From Collimonas silvisoli (lineage in GTDB: Bacteria > Pseudomonadota > Gammaproteobacteria > Burkholderiales > Burkholderiaceae_D), in assembly GCF_018305005.1 (NCBI RefSeq), contig NZ_JAGQEG010000011.1, forward strand, positions 1 through 64,000: 64,000 bases of DNA, written 5' to 3'. Every line of letters starts with the position of its first letter. Positions within the stretch are counted from its first letter, which is position 1. The notes below the pieces were generated by a model, which saw only the letters and a program-made list of their open reading frames with translations, searched no databases and had not been told where the DNA came from. Both the position numbers and the translations under genes were made by a program. Shown piece after piece: positions 28,406-37,903 of the stretch.

Positions 28406-29160
28406 TGTCTGCAGTCCAATCCCCATCCACGAGTCCTGGCGCTGCCGGCCAAGCCGCAATCGCGCTGAGTATCGAAAATCTGCAAGCCTGGTACGGCGAA
28501 TCGCATATTTTGCACAACGTCAATCTGAGCGTGCACAGGGGCGAAGTGGTGACGCTGCTGGGCCGCAACGGCGCCGGCCGCACCACCACCATGCGCGCGA
28601 TCATGGGCTTGACCGGCGCCCGCAAGGGCTCGATCAAGATCGGCGGCGTCGAGACGATTGCACTGCCGACCCACAAGATTGCCCATCACGGCGTTGGTTA
28701 TTGTCCGGAAGAGCGGGGTATTTTTTCTTCCTTGTCGACCGAGGAAAATCTGTTGTTGCCGCCGTCGCTGTCGACCACCGATAAGGGCATGTCCGTCGAA
28801 GAAATCTATGACATGTTTCCCAACCTGAAAGAACGCAGAAACAGTCAGGGCACGCGTCTGTCCGGCGGCGAACAGCAGATGCTGGCGGTCGCGCGCATCT
28901 TGCGCACCGGCGCGCGGCTGCTGTTGCTGGATGAAATATCCGAAGGCCTGGCGCCGGTGATTGTGCAGACGCTGGCGCGCATGATTACGACTTTGAAAGC
29001 CAAGGGCTACACCATCGTGATGGTGGAACAGAACTTCCGTTTTGCAGCGCCTTTGGCAGATCGTTTTTACGTGATGGAACACGGGCAGATCGTCGAGTCT
29101 TTTGCGTCGTCGCAGCTGGAACAGAAGATGCCGGTGTTGAATGCTTTATTGGGCGTGTAG
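28405..29160 (+). CDS. ABC transporter ATP-binding protein, LivF-like, with altered Walker A
   Basis: 251 aa from ATG 28405, which overlaps the upstream stop by one base. The signature loop LSGGEQQML and Walker B LLLLDEISEGLAP are normal for LivF. The Walker A reads GRNGAGRTTT: the nearly invariant lysine is arginine (CGC at 28579-28581). This may weaken ATP hydrolysis in this half-site or be a tolerated variant in this subgroup. It is translationally coupled to the LivG-like gene. Confidence 0.92.
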   Translation: MSAVQSPSTSPGAAGQAAIALSIENLQAWYGESHILHNVNLSVHRGEVVTLLGRNGAGRTTTMRAIMGLTGARKGSIKIGGVETIALPTHKIAHHGVGYCPEERGIFSSLSTEENLLLPPSLSTTDKGMSVEEIYDMFPNLKERRNSQGTRLSGGEQQMLAVARILRTGARLLLLDEISEGLAPVIVQTLARMITTLKAKGYTIVMVEQNFRFAAPLADRFYVMEHGQIVESFASSQLEQKMPVLNALLGV

Positions 29161-29263
29161 GTAAGTGCAGGTTTGGCAGGTCTGGGCAAGGTGAGTCCCG
29201 CTGATTGCGTAATGTCGTTTCGCAGTTGCGGGATGACGGGTCGTTTAAAAAATGGAGAAGACA

Positions 29264-30478
29264 ATGAAAATCAAATTAAAGACTTTGGCAGTCGCGGTGG
29301 GCAGCGTTGTCGCCTTCGGTTTTGCCGCGCCGGTTTCGGCGCAGATTTCCGGTGACGTCGTCAAGATCGGCTTCATCACCGATATGTCGAGCGTCTACTC
29401 CGATATCGACGGCCCCGGCGGCGCTGAAGCGATCAAGATGGCGATTGCCGATATGGGCGGCAGCATCAACGGCAAGAAAATCGAGCTGGTGGTGGCCGAC
29501 CATCAGAACAAGGCCGACATCGCATCGAGCAAGGCGCGCGAATGGTTTGACCAGCAAGGACTGGACGTGCTGATCGGCGGCACCAACTCCGGCACGGCGC
29601 TGGCGATGGCAAAGATTGCCGCTGAAAAGAAAAAACCGTTCTTTGAAATCGGCGCCGGCAGCACCCGTCTGACCAATGAAGAATGCACGCCTTACACCGT
29701 GCACTATGCCTACGACACCTACGCCCTGGCCAAGGGTACCGGCTCGGCAGTGGTCAATCACGGCGGCAAGAGCTGGTATTTCCTGACTGCCGATTATGCT
29801 TTCGGCGCTTCGCTGGAAAAAGATACAACCGCGGTGGTGAAGGCCTCCGGCGGCACCGTGCTGGGTGCGGTCAAGCATCCGCTGAACGCCTCCGATTTTT
29901 CCTCGTTCATGCTGCAGGCGCAATCTTCCAAAGCGCAAATCATCGGACTGGCAAACGCCGGCGGCGACCTGATCAATGCGGTCAAGGCGGCCAATGAATT
30001 CGGCGTCACCAAGAATGCCAAACTGGCCGGCCTGCTGGTGTTCATCAACGACATCCATTCGCTGACGCTGAAACAAACGCAAGGCATGTACCTGACCGAC
30101 AGCTGGTACTGGGATCAAAACGACGAGTCGCGCAAATGGGCGAAACGTTATTTCGAGAAAATGAAAAAAGAACCATCCAGTTTGCAAGCTGCCGATTACT
30201 CCTCGGCGATGCAATACCTGACTGCGGTCAAAACCATCGGTACCGACGACGGCGACAAGGTAATGGCGCAACTGCGCAAGGCCAAGTTCAACGACATGTA
30301 CACCAAGAACGCTTATCTGCGCGCAGACGGCCGGGTGGTGCACGACATGACGCTATACCAGGTCAAGGTGCCGGCCGACTCGAAATACCCTTGGGACTAT
30401 CTGAACAAGATCCAGACCATCCCGGCCGAACAAGCTTTCACCGCCAAGGCGGAGAGCAAGTGCGCGCTGTGGAAATGA
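29264..30478 (+). CDS. ABC transporter substrate-binding protein (LivK/HAAT-like)
   Basis: 404 aa periplasmic binding protein. The start MKIKLKTLAVAV at 29264 has GGAG seven bases upstream; an ATG at 29252 would place the ribosome-binding site inside the frame. The signal peptide ends near VSAQ (about residue 26). The mature protein begins GDVVKIGFITDMSSVYSDID and has the two-lobed ligand-binding fold (Peripla_BP_6). It presumably delivers the solute to the two permeases downstream. Confidence 0.92.
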   Translation: MKIKLKTLAVAVGSVVAFGFAAPVSAQISGDVVKIGFITDMSSVYSDIDGPGGAEAIKMAIADMGGSINGKKIELVVADHQNKADIASSKAREWFDQQGLDVLIGGTNSGTALAMAKIAAEKKKPFFEIGAGSTRLTNEECTPYTVHYAYDTYALAKGTGSAVVNHGGKSWYFLTADYAFGASLEKDTTAVVKASGGTVLGAVKHPLNASDFSSFMLQAQSSKAQIIGLANAGGDLINAVKAANEFGVTKNAKLAGLLVFINDIHSLTLKQTQGMYLTDSWYWDQNDESRKWAKRYFEKMKKEPSSLQAADYSSAMQYLTAVKTIGTDDGDKVMAQLRKAKFNDMYTKNAYLRADGRVVHDMTLYQVKVPADSKYPWDYLNKIQTIPAEQAFTAKAESKCALWK

Positions 30479-30648
30479 CGGCAGCTTGATTTTCTGAACT
30501 TCTAAACGGTACTTGAATTGTCGTCGAGTACGCGGTCTGACGATATGCCTGGCGTGTCATGGGCGTGTACATCCTGCACCGGATGTGCACGCCATTGCGC
30601 TGTTCGATAGTTGTTCACTCGCACGAGTGATTTTTTAATGATATTGCC

Positions 30649-31533
30649 ATGGAAATATTCGGCATTCCCTTTCAAGCCTTGATGAGCCAGCTGTTGCTGG
30701 GGCTGGTCAACGGTTCGTTCTACGCCATGCTGTCGCTCGGCCTGGCGGTGATATTCGGCCTGCTCAACGTGATTAATTTCGCTCACGGCGCGTTGTACAT
30801 GATGGGCGCCTTCCTGGCCTGGATCGGGCTGACTTATTTCAATCTGAATTACTGGGTGATGCTGATCCTGGCGCCGTTGCTGGTGGGCCTGTTCGGCGTC
30901 GTCATCGAGAAGACCATGCTGCGCTGGCTGTACAAGCTGGATCATCTGTACGGCTTGCTGCTGACCTTCGGCATCACCTTGATGGTGGAGGGCATCTTCC
31001 GTTCTTTCTACGGCGTCTCCGGCCAGCCGTTTTCGGTGCCTGATCTGTTGAGCGGCGCTACCGATCTCGGCTTCATGGTGCTGCCGAATTATCGGGCCTG
31101 GGTGGTGCTGGCGTCGCTGGCGGTATGTTTTGCGACCTGGTTCGTGATTGAAAAGACCAAGCTGGGTGCTTACCTGCGCGCCGGCACCGAGAATCCAAAG
31201 CTGGTCGAAGCGTTCGGCGTCAACGTGCCGCTGATGGTGACCTTGACCTATGGCTTCGGCGTCGCTTTGGCGGCCTTTGCAGGGGTGCTGGCGGCGCCGG
31301 TGATTCAGGTCTCGCCACTGATGGGGTCGAACCTGATTATCGTCGTATTCGCGGTTGTGGTGATCGGCGGCATGGGTTCCATCATGGGTTCTATCGTTAC
31401 CGGCCTGGCGTTGGGGGTAATCGAAGGATTGACCCGCGTGTTTTATCCGGAAGCGTCGGCCACGGTGGTGTTCATCGTGATGGCGATTGTGCTGATGATC
31501 CGGCCGGCAGGCCTGTTCGGTAAAGAGAAATGA
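30649..31533 (+). CDS. ABC transporter permease (LivH-like)
   Basis: 294 aa integral inner-membrane protein with about eight hydrophobic segments. It has the LivH family stretch GLVNGSFYAMLSLGLAVIFG at residues about 15-34 and the permease loop GVNVPLMVTLTYGFGVALAAF near 190-210. It overlaps the next permease by four bases (ATGA). A 170-bp gap with no visible gene separates it from the binding-protein gene. Confidence 0.93.
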   Translation: MEIFGIPFQALMSQLLLGLVNGSFYAMLSLGLAVIFGLLNVINFAHGALYMMGAFLAWIGLTYFNLNYWVMLILAPLLVGLFGVVIEKTMLRWLYKLDHLYGLLLTFGITLMVEGIFRSFYGVSGQPFSVPDLLSGATDLGFMVLPNYRAWVVLASLAVCFATWFVIEKTKLGAYLRAGTENPKLVEAFGVNVPLMVTLTYGFGVALAAFAGVLAAPVIQVSPLMGSNLIIVVFAVVVIGGMGSIMGSIVTGLALGVIEGLTRVFYPEASATVVFIVMAIVLMIRPAGLFGKEK

Positions 31534-32525
31534 GCGGAGCAGCTATGAGCATGAATAAAAGAATTGGCTACGGCTTGCTGTTAGTCGCTGCACTGGCTGC
31601 ACCGTTCGGCATCTATCCGGTGTTCTTGATGAAGATCATCTGCTTTGCGCTGTTTGCCTGCGCTTTCAATCTGCTGATCGGCTTTACCGGTTTGTTGTCG
31701 TTCGGACATGCTGCATTTTTTGGCGGAGCGGGTTACATCGCTGGGTATGCCTTGCAGACGCTGGGCTTGCCAACAGAAGTGGGGCTGATTGCAGGAACTG
31801 CTACGGGTGCGCTGATTGGCTTGGTGATGGGCAGTCTGGCGATCCGGCGGCAGGGGATTTATTTCACCATGATCACCCTGGCCCTGGCGCAGATGCTGTA
31901 TTTCGTTTGCCTGCAGATGAAGTTCACGGGTGGCGAGGATGGCTTGCAAGGCGTGCCGCGCGGGCATTTGTTCGGAGTTATCGATCTTGGCAAGGACCTG
32001 ACTTTGTACTACGTGGTGCTGGCGATTGCAGTGGCTGGCTTTGCGCTGATCGTGCGCACCGTGAATTCTCCCTTTGGGCAGGTGTTGAAAGCGATCAAGG
32101 AAAACGAGCCGCGCGCCATCTCGCTGGGTTACGACGTCAGCCGTTACAAGCTGCTGGCCTTCGTTCTGTCGGCGGCGCTGTCGGGCCTGGCCGGTTCTAC
32201 CAAGACGCTGGTGCTGGGTTTTGAAACGCTGACCGATGTGCACTGGACCATGTCCGGGCTGGTAGTGTTGATGACTTTGGTAGGAGGCTTGGGCACCATC
32301 GTCGGGCCGATTGTCGGTGCGGCGATCATCATCATGCTGGAAAACAAGCTGGGCGATATCGGCAATTGGCTGGCGTCGGTTACGCACATCGACTGGTTTA
32401 ACGGACTGGGCGAGTCGGTGACGATCGTGACCGGTTTTATTTTTATCGTTTGCGTGCTGGCGTTCCGGCGCGGGATTGTCGGCGAAATCTCGGCTTTGCT
32501 CAAGCGCTCTTCCAACACCGGATGA
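31530..32525 (+). CDS. ABC transporter permease (LivM-like)
   Basis: 331 aa with about nine membrane segments and LivM features (NLLIGFTGLLSFGHAAFFGG near residues 45-64; IKENEPRAISLGYDV near 190-204). The start at 31530 overlaps the LivH stop. ATGs at 31545 and 31551 are alternatives. It is the last gene of the ABC operon, followed by a terminator. Confidence 0.92.
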   Translation: MSGAAMSMNKRIGYGLLLVAALAAPFGIYPVFLMKIICFALFACAFNLLIGFTGLLSFGHAAFFGGAGYIAGYALQTLGLPTEVGLIAGTATGALIGLVMGSLAIRRQGIYFTMITLALAQMLYFVCLQMKFTGGEDGLQGVPRGHLFGVIDLGKDLTLYYVVLAIAVAGFALIVRTVNSPFGQVLKAIKENEPRAISLGYDVSRYKLLAFVLSAALSGLAGSTKTLVLGFETLTDVHWTMSGLVVLMTLVGGLGTIVGPIVGAAIIIMLENKLGDIGNWLASVTHIDWFNGLGESVTIVTGFIFIVCVLAFRRGIVGEISALLKRSSNTG

Positions 32526-32545
32526 GGTAGTCATTCCAGACGGTG

Positions 32546-32583
32546 AAAAGCCCGTACATAGCCCGGCTAGTACGGGCTTTTTG
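32546..32583 (+). terminator. Rho-independent terminator of the ABC operon
   Basis: Arms AAAGCCCGTAC (32547-32557) and GTACGGGCTTT (32570-32580) flank a 12-nt loop and are followed by T residues, 20 bp after the LivM stop. Confidence 0.9.
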
Positions 32584-32797
32584 TTTGGATGCCTGGCTTC
32601 GATTTGATCTGCCTAAATAATAGGCAGTGCATCCATCCAATTCAGCCAATGGAATTACTTGGATGGCTATGACTAAATAACATAGCCGCTCAATATGCGG
32701 ATCCGGGTTTAGGCACGTAAAATTGCGTTTTTTAACATTTCCTGGCTGCATCCGGCCTCAGCTACTTCTAACCTTCGTTTGCCTTCATTCCCATATC

Positions 32798-33498
32798 ATG
32801 CCCGAGTTATTTCCCGATTTTCTTATTTTGGCTATCGCCAGTTTTGTTGCAGGTTTGATTGACGCCGTAGTTGGGGGAGGGGGCTTGATCCAGATTCCCG
32901 CCTTGTTCGCGATGTTACCGAATAGCGCGCCAGCGACCATCTTCGGGACTAATAAGCTGGCAGGGATATTCGGCACCAGCGCCGCTGCGATCAATTTCGC
33001 CAAGCGAGTCAAGTTGGCGTGGGGTGCGGCGCTACCCGCAGCGGGGGCGGCATTCCTGTTTGCCTTTTTGGGTGCATATACCGTAACCCATATTCCGACT
33101 GAGGCGATTCGCAAATCGCTGCCTTTCATTTTGCTGGCGGTCGCGATATATACGGTAAAGAAGAAAGATTTCGGCAGTATCCATGCTCCTTTGCATAGCG
33201 GTTCGAAAGAGAAGCTATTCGCGATATTGATTGGCGGCGGTATTGGGTTTTATGACGGTGTTTTCGGCCCTGGTACAGGTAGCTTCCTGATTTTCCTGTT
33301 TGTACGTTTTTTTGGTTTGGATATAGCGGACATATCATCTGGCAGCTTGGATTGATAATGGCTATCTGTAACGTAGGTGGTTCTTTAGTCGGCACTCGGC
33401 TGGCGCTTAAACATGGCAGCGGTTTTGTGCGGAAGCTGTTTTTGCTGGTGGTCTCTGTATTGATCTTAAAAACAGGTTACGACGCCTTTCTCAAATAA
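32798..33498 (+). pseudogene. TSUP (TauE/SafE) family permease, disrupted by an out-of-frame internal deletion
   Basis: The first frame (from ATG 32798, MPELFPDFLIL) encodes a normal YfcA-like N-terminus (FVAGLIDAVVGGGGLIQIPA; FGTNKLAGIFGTSAAAINFA) through VFGPGTGSFLIFLFVRFFGL. It then ends prematurely at 33355. A second frame, +2 relative to the first, begins at about 33328 with GHIIWQLGLIMAICNVGGSL. It continues as the family C-terminus (GTRLALKHGSGFVRKLFLLV) to the TAA at 33496-33498. About 25 residues usually found between these parts are absent, so roughly 80 bp seem to have been lost with a frame change near 33320-33328. Confidence 0.85.
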
Positions 33499-33525
33499 AT
33501 TTGCAAATTTAGTCAGCAGTGACTT

Positions 33526-33565
33526 AACAGCGGCGATTGTTTCACGTGAAACAATCGCCGCTGTT
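33526..33565. other. parS: parS centromere site 1 within a 40-bp perfect palindrome
   Basis: The core TGTTTCACGTGAAACA (33538-33553) equals the consensus chromosomal parS exactly. The dyad extends perfectly for 12 further bases each side. ParB (gene at 37944) is the expected binder. The long palindrome may also fold as a hairpin at the end of the TSUP remnant. Confidence 0.93.
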
Positions 33566-33597
33566 GTTTTCATGTTTTAAGAAATCAGATTTTGCAA

Positions 33598-33613
33598 TGT
33601 TTCACGTGGAACA
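33598..33613. other. parS: parS centromere site 2
   Basis: TGTTTCACGTGGAACA: one mismatch to the parS consensus, 60 bp from site 1 and about 110 bp before mnmG. Confidence 0.88.
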
Positions 33614-33659
33614 ATCGCGATCCCTTGAGCATGAGGGTGTAAGCGATAGCTGCATGCTT

Positions 33660-33665
33660 TATAAT
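33660..33665 (+). promoter_or_regulatory. Probable -10 box of the mnmG operon
   Basis: A perfect TATAAT lies 45 bp before the mnmG start. No recognisable -35 stands 16-18 bp upstream, so the promoter is tentative. Confidence 0.4.
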
Positions 33666-33709
33666 CACGCCTCAGCCCACCGTTTTTCATCGTCTCTAAG
33701 AGGCGCACT

Positions 33710-35635
33710 ATGCTTTTTCCTACACATTTTGACGTAATCGTCGTCGGCGGCGGTCATGCCGGCACCGAAGCCGCACTGGCATCCGCCCGCATGGGCCAAA
33801 AGACTTTATTGTTGACACACAATATCGAGACCTTGGGCCAGATGTCGTGCAATCCTTCAATTGGTGGGATAGGCAAGGGCCACCTTGTAAAAGAGGTCGA
33901 CGCCATGGGTGGCGCGATGGCAATTGCCACCGACGAAGCCGGTATCCAGTTTCGCATCCTGAATTCTTCAAAGGGGCCGGCAGTCCGTGCAACGCGGGCG
34001 CAAGCCGACCGCATCTTGTACAAGCAAGCAATTCGCTCCCGTCTGGAAAACCAGGAAAACCTTTGGTTGTTCCAGCAAGCCGTGGATGATCTGCTGGTTG
34101 AGGGCGATCGCGTGGTTGGTGCGGTGACGCAAGTTGGCATTCAGTTCCGTAGCAGGGCAGTGGTGCTGACTGCCGGCACTTTCCTCGACGGTAAAATTCA
34201 CGTCGGCCTCAATAACTATTCCGCCGGCCGCGCCGGTGATCCGCCGGCGATTTCCCTCTCGGCACGCCTGAAAGAACTGAAGCTGCCGCAAGGGCGCCTG
34301 AAAACAGGCACGCCGCCGCGTATCGACGGCCGCACCATCGATTTTTCAGTGATGCAGGAACAACCGGGCGATCTCGATCCGGTGCCGGTATTTTCAGTGA
34401 TGGGCAATACCGCGATGCATCCGGCGCAACTGCCGTGCTGGATTACCCATACCAACCAGCAAACGCATGACATCATCCGCGCCGGCCTCGATCGCAGCCC
34501 GATGTATACCGGCGTGATAGAAGGGGTAGGGCCGCGTTATTGCCCGTCGATCGAAGACAAGATCCACCGCTTTGCCGGCAAGGATTCGCACCAGATATTC
34601 CTGGAGCCGGAAGGGCTGACCACCAACGAGTTTTACCCTAATGGTATTTCGACAAGCTTGCCGTTCGATGTGCAGCTGGCCCTGGTGCATTCGATGCGCG
34701 GCCTGGAGAACGCTCACATCCTGCGTCCTGGCTATGCCATCGAATACGATTACTTCGATCCGCGCGCTTTGAAGGCTTCGCTGGAAACCAAGTCGATCCA
34801 AGGCCTGTATTTTGCCGGCCAGATCAATGGCACTACCGGTTATGAAGAGGCTGCCGCGCAAGGCATGCTGGCCGGCTTGAACGCCGCCCTGCAAACACAG
34901 GAGCGCGATGCCTGGACTCCGCGCCGCGACGAGGCTTATCTGGGCGTGCTGGTTGATGACCTGATTACCCAAGGCGTGCAAGAGCCTTACCGCATGTTCA
35001 CCAGCCGTGCCGAATATCGCTTGAGCCTGCGCGAAGATAATGCCGATCTGCGTCTGACGGAAATCGGCCGCCAGCTTGGCTGTGTCGGCGATGTCCAGTG
35101 GGCGCAGTTCGAGAAGAAGCGCGAAGCAGTTGCTGTCGAGATGGAGCGCCTGCGTTCCACGTGGGTGAATCCGCGCATCGTCGCCGACGCTGAAGCCGAG
35201 CGCTTGCTGGGCAAGCCCATGGAGCGCGAGTATGCGTTGGCCGATCTGCTGCGCCGGCCAAATGTTACTTATGAACAATTAATGACGCTGAAGGGCGTCG
35301 ACGGCCAGGAGCTGGGCGGTCCGGGCGTGCAGGATGACAGCGTCAGGGAACAGGTCGAAATCCAGGTCAAATACGCAGGTTATATCGACCGTCAGGCGAA
35401 GGAAGTAGAGCGCCATGAACACAATGAAAACCTGAAGCTGCCGGCTGACCTGGACTACATGGAAGTGCAAGCCTTGTCGATCGAGGTGCGGCAGAAGCTG
35501 AATCTGCACCGGCCGGAAACCTTCGGCCAGGCATCGCGCATTTCCGGCGTTACGCCGGCCGCCTTGTCGCTGCTGCTGGTGCATCTGAAAAAGGGCGGCA
35601 TGAAGCGCCTGAATGCCGATGATCAGGCGGCCTGA
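33710..35635 (+). CDS. mnmG: tRNA uridine-5-carboxymethylaminomethyl modification enzyme, FAD subunit
   Basis: Works with MnmE to place the cmnm5 group on the wobble uridine of certain tRNAs. 641 aa, full length. The FAD-binding [20 protein letters not shown] is at about residues 9-28. GidA signatures are [12 protein letters not shown] (about 276-287) and [20 protein letters not shown] (about 368-387). A helical C-terminal MnmE-binding domain is present. First gene of the mnmG-rsmG-lysE-parA-parB run beside parS, a layout often found close to replication origins. Confidence 0.98.
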   Translation: MLFPTHFDVIVVGGGHAGTEAALASARMGQKTLLLTHNIETLGQMSCNPSIGGIGKGHLVKEVDAMGGAMAIATDEAGIQFRILNSSKGPAVRATRAQADRILYKQAIRSRLENQENLWLFQQAVDDLLVEGDRVVGAVTQVGIQFRSRAVVLTAGTFLDGKIHVGLNNYSAGRAGDPPAISLSARLKELKLPQGRLKTGTPPRIDGRTIDFSVMQEQPGDLDPVPVFSVMGNTAMHPAQLPCWITHTNQQTHDIIRAGLDRSPMYTGVIEGVGPRYCPSIEDKIHRFAGKDSHQIFLEPEGLTTNEFYPNGISTSLPFDVQLALVHSMRGLENAHILRPGYAIEYDYFDPRALKASLETKSIQGLYFAGQINGTTGYEEAAAQGMLAGLNAALQTQERDAWTPRRDEAYLGVLVDDLITQGVQEPYRMFTSRAEYRLSLREDNADLRLTEIGRQLGCVGDVQWAQFEKKREAVAVEMERLRSTWVNPRIVADAEAERLLGKPMEREYALADLLRRPNVTYEQLMTLKGVDGQELGGPGVQDDSVREQVEIQVKYAGYIDRQAKEVERHEHNENLKLPADLDYMEVQALSIEVRQKLNLHRPETFGQASRISGVTPAALSLLLVHLKKGGMKRLNADDQAA

Positions 35636-35704
35636 TAAAAGACTGCATTGCATGAAAAACAACGACCACCCAGGTAATTGCCGGGATAATCAAGGAGTGG
35701 CAGC

Positions 35705-36367
35705 ATGAGTTCAACGCAGACCGCGTCGCTGGAAGCGAGCCTGCAGCAGGGTGCACAAATATTAGGCATTACGCTGGATCTGCAGCAGCAACAGCAATTG
35801 CTGGCCTATCTGAACTTGCTGGCGAAATGGAACAAGGTCTATAACCTGACCTCGATCCGCGAACCGGCGCAGATGATGACCCACCATTTGCTGGATTCGC
35901 TGGCGGTGGTGCCGGCCTTTGCGGCGGCGGAGCATGTACTGGATGTCGGCGCCGGCGGCGGCTTGCCGGGGATGATCCTGGCGATCTGGGCAGGCAAGGC
36001 CAAGCCGGCGATGCGGGTGTCCATGATCGACACCGTGCACAAGAAAACGGCATTCCTGACTCAGGTGAAAGCCGAATTGGGATTGAGCAATGTTAGCGTC
36101 CATACCGCCCGGGTAGAGCAGTTGCAGGTGGCGCAGAAATTCGATGTGATCACCTCGCGCGCCTTCGCCGAGTTGGCTGATTTTATCAACTGGTCGGCAC
36201 ATTTGCTGACCGATGACGGCCAGTTCATTGCGCTCAAGGGCGTCAAGCCTGACGAGGAAATCGCCCGCTTGCCGGCCGGCTGGCAGGTAACGGAAATAAG
36301 GCCGCTGGCAGTGCCGGGGCTGGATGCGGAGCGGCATCTGATTTTTATCAAACGCAGCAAGCAATAA
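35705..36367 (+). CDS. rsmG: 16S rRNA (guanine(527)-N7)-methyltransferase
   Basis: 220 aa SAM-dependent methyltransferase acting on G527 of 16S rRNA. The SAM motif VLDVGAGGGLPGMILAIW is near residues 78-95. The N-terminal family stretch LLAKWNKVYNLTSIREP is near 38-54, and ITSRAFAEL near 148-156. AAGGAG precedes the ATG. It lies 69 bp after mnmG, its usual neighbour. Confidence 0.97.
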   Translation: MSSTQTASLEASLQQGAQILGITLDLQQQQQLLAYLNLLAKWNKVYNLTSIREPAQMMTHHLLDSLAVVPAFAAAEHVLDVGAGGGLPGMILAIWAGKAKPAMRVSMIDTVHKKTAFLTQVKAELGLSNVSVHTARVEQLQVAQKFDVITSRAFAELADFINWSAHLLTDDGQFIALKGVKPDEEIARLPAGWQVTEIRPLAVPGLDAERHLIFIKRSKQ

Positions 36368-36383
36368 CAGGAACAGGCTTACC

Positions 36384-37019
36384 ATGAGCGTTTTTTTTCA
36401 CACCCTCGGCATTACCGACGTCTGGCAGCTGATCGCTGCCACCGTGGTCTTCCTGGTACTGCCTGGGGCAGGGACTTTTTGCATCCTGACCTGCGCAGGC
36501 AAGGCCGGCCTGCGCGGCGGCTTTGCTTCCGTGTTCGGCGTCATGCTGGGCGATGCGGTGCTGATGTTCCTGGCGGCGATCGGCGTGGCGGCATTGCTGA
36601 CGGCTAACCCGCTGGTGTTCAAGGGTGTGCAATATATGGGCGCGGCTTATCTGGCCTTCCTTGGCTGCAAATTGCTGTTTGCTAAAAAGACGGGCAGCGT
36701 CAGCGCCGATAGCGGCTTTGCCAGCGGCAGCAATTTCACCCGCGGTTTCCTGGTGACCTTGATCAATCCGAAATCGATTATTTTTTACATGGCGTTTTTC
36801 CCCTTGTTCATCGATCCGGCCGCGCATCGCGGCAGCCTGACTTTCCTGGCCATGGGCGCAATCATTTCCAGTTGCACGCTGATTTACGGTAGTCTGCTGG
36901 TACTGCTCGGGAATACTGCCGCCAAGCGCCTGGGACAAAATCGCCATATCGCCGCATTCGCCTCCAGGGCCGCAGGAATCTTCCTGATCGGTTTTGGCAT
37001 CAAGTTAACAACCAATTAA
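36384..37019 (+). CDS. LysE family translocator
   Basis: 211 aa inner-membrane protein with about six hydrophobic segments. The LysE/RhtB hallmark is VLPGAGTFCILTCAGKAGLR near residues 26-45, with a further family stretch GFLVTLINPKSIIFYMAFFP near 119-138. It probably exports an amino acid or related small molecule; the substrate is not predictable. It is inserted between rsmG and parA with gaps of under 20 bp, so it is co-transcribed with them. Confidence 0.92.
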   Translation: MSVFFHTLGITDVWQLIAATVVFLVLPGAGTFCILTCAGKAGLRGGFASVFGVMLGDAVLMFLAAIGVAALLTANPLVFKGVQYMGAAYLAFLGCKLLFAKKTGSVSADSGFASGSNFTRGFLVTLINPKSIIFYMAFFPLFIDPAAHRGSLTFLAMGAIISSCTLIYGSLLVLLGNTAAKRLGQNRHIAAFASRAAGIFLIGFGIKLTTN

Positions 37020-37036
37020 GACGACCTGACTACTAC

Positions 37037-37807
37037 ATGGCAAAAATATTTTGTGTCGCCAATCAAAAGGGCGGAGTCGGTAAAACCACCACCGCCGTCA
37101 ATTTGGCCGCAGGCCTGGCGCAACTGAATCAGCGCGTACTGCTGGCCGATCTCGACCCGCAAGGCAACGCCACCATGGGCGCCGGGATCAACAAGGGCAC
37201 GCTGACGGCCTCGATCTATGAAGTGCTGCTGGGCATGTCGGATATTAAAACGGTATGCAAGACCTCTGAGACCGGCGGCTTCGATGTATTGCCGGCAAAT
37301 CGCGAACTGGCCGGCGCCGAAGTGGAAATGGTCGAACTGGAGAATCGCGAAAAGCGTTTGAAAGACGCCTTCACCAGTGTCGCCGACGACTACGATTTCA
37401 TCCTGATCGATTGCCCGCCGGCGCTCTCGATGCTGACCCTCAACGGTCTGTGTGCAGCGAACGGCGTGATCATCCCGATGCAATGTGAATATTATGCGCT
37501 GGAAGGTTTGTCGGACCTGGTCAACACCATCAAGAAGGTGCACGCCAACCTGAATCCCGATCTCAAGATCATCGGCCTGCTGCGAGTGATGTTCGATCCG
37601 CGCATGACCTTGTCGCAACAGGTCTCGGTGGAAGTGGAGAAGCATTTTGGCGACAAGGTGTTCAAGACAGTGATCCCGCGTAATGTGCGTCTGGCGGAAG
37701 CACCATCGTACGGCATGCCGGGTGTCAGTTTTGACGCCGCCTCCAAAGGTGCGCAGGCTTATATCGCCTTTGGCGCCGAGATGGTGGAGCGTATCAAGAC
37801 CATGTAA
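37037..37807 (+). CDS. parA: Chromosome-partitioning ATPase ParA/Soj
   Basis: 256 aa. The deviant Walker A KGGVGKTTTAVNLAAGL is at residues about 11-27, and Walker B FILIDCPPALSMLT near 122-135. Its length and lack of an N-terminal helix-turn-helix mark the chromosomal type. With ParB and parS it segregates newly replicated origins and influences DnaA. Confidence 0.97.
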   Translation: MAKIFCVANQKGGVGKTTTAVNLAAGLAQLNQRVLLADLDPQGNATMGAGINKGTLTASIYEVLLGMSDIKTVCKTSETGGFDVLPANRELAGAEVEMVELENREKRLKDAFTSVADDYDFILIDCPPALSMLTLNGLCAANGVIIPMQCEYYALEGLSDLVNTIKKVHANLNPDLKIIGLLRVMFDPRMTLSQQVSVEVEKHFGDKVFKTVIPRNVRLAEAPSYGMPGVSFDAASKGAQAYIAFGAEMVERIKTM

Positions 37808-37837
37808 TGCACAGCTAATACATCGCTTATACAGGAG

Positions 37838-37903
37838 TTATCCATGGGCTTAATCACAGCTTATTCCCGATTTATCCATGGTTTGTTCACAGGGTTATCC
37901 ACA
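37838..37903 (+). promoter_or_regulatory. Cluster of three DnaA-box-like sequences between parA and parB
   Basis: TTATCCATG (37838-37846), TTATCCATG (37872-37880) and a perfect TTATCCACA (37895-37903), same orientation, in the 136-bp parA-parB gap. There is no CTA trinucleotide run or AT-rich unwinding tract here, so a regulatory or DnaA-titration role is more likely than an origin. Confidence 0.6.

Noticed and set aside
37838-37903. parA-parB gap as the replication origin
   Set aside because: Three DnaA-like boxes but no trinucleotide run, no AT-rich unwinding tract and only 136 bp; the 22.3-23.0 kb region is a far better candidate.
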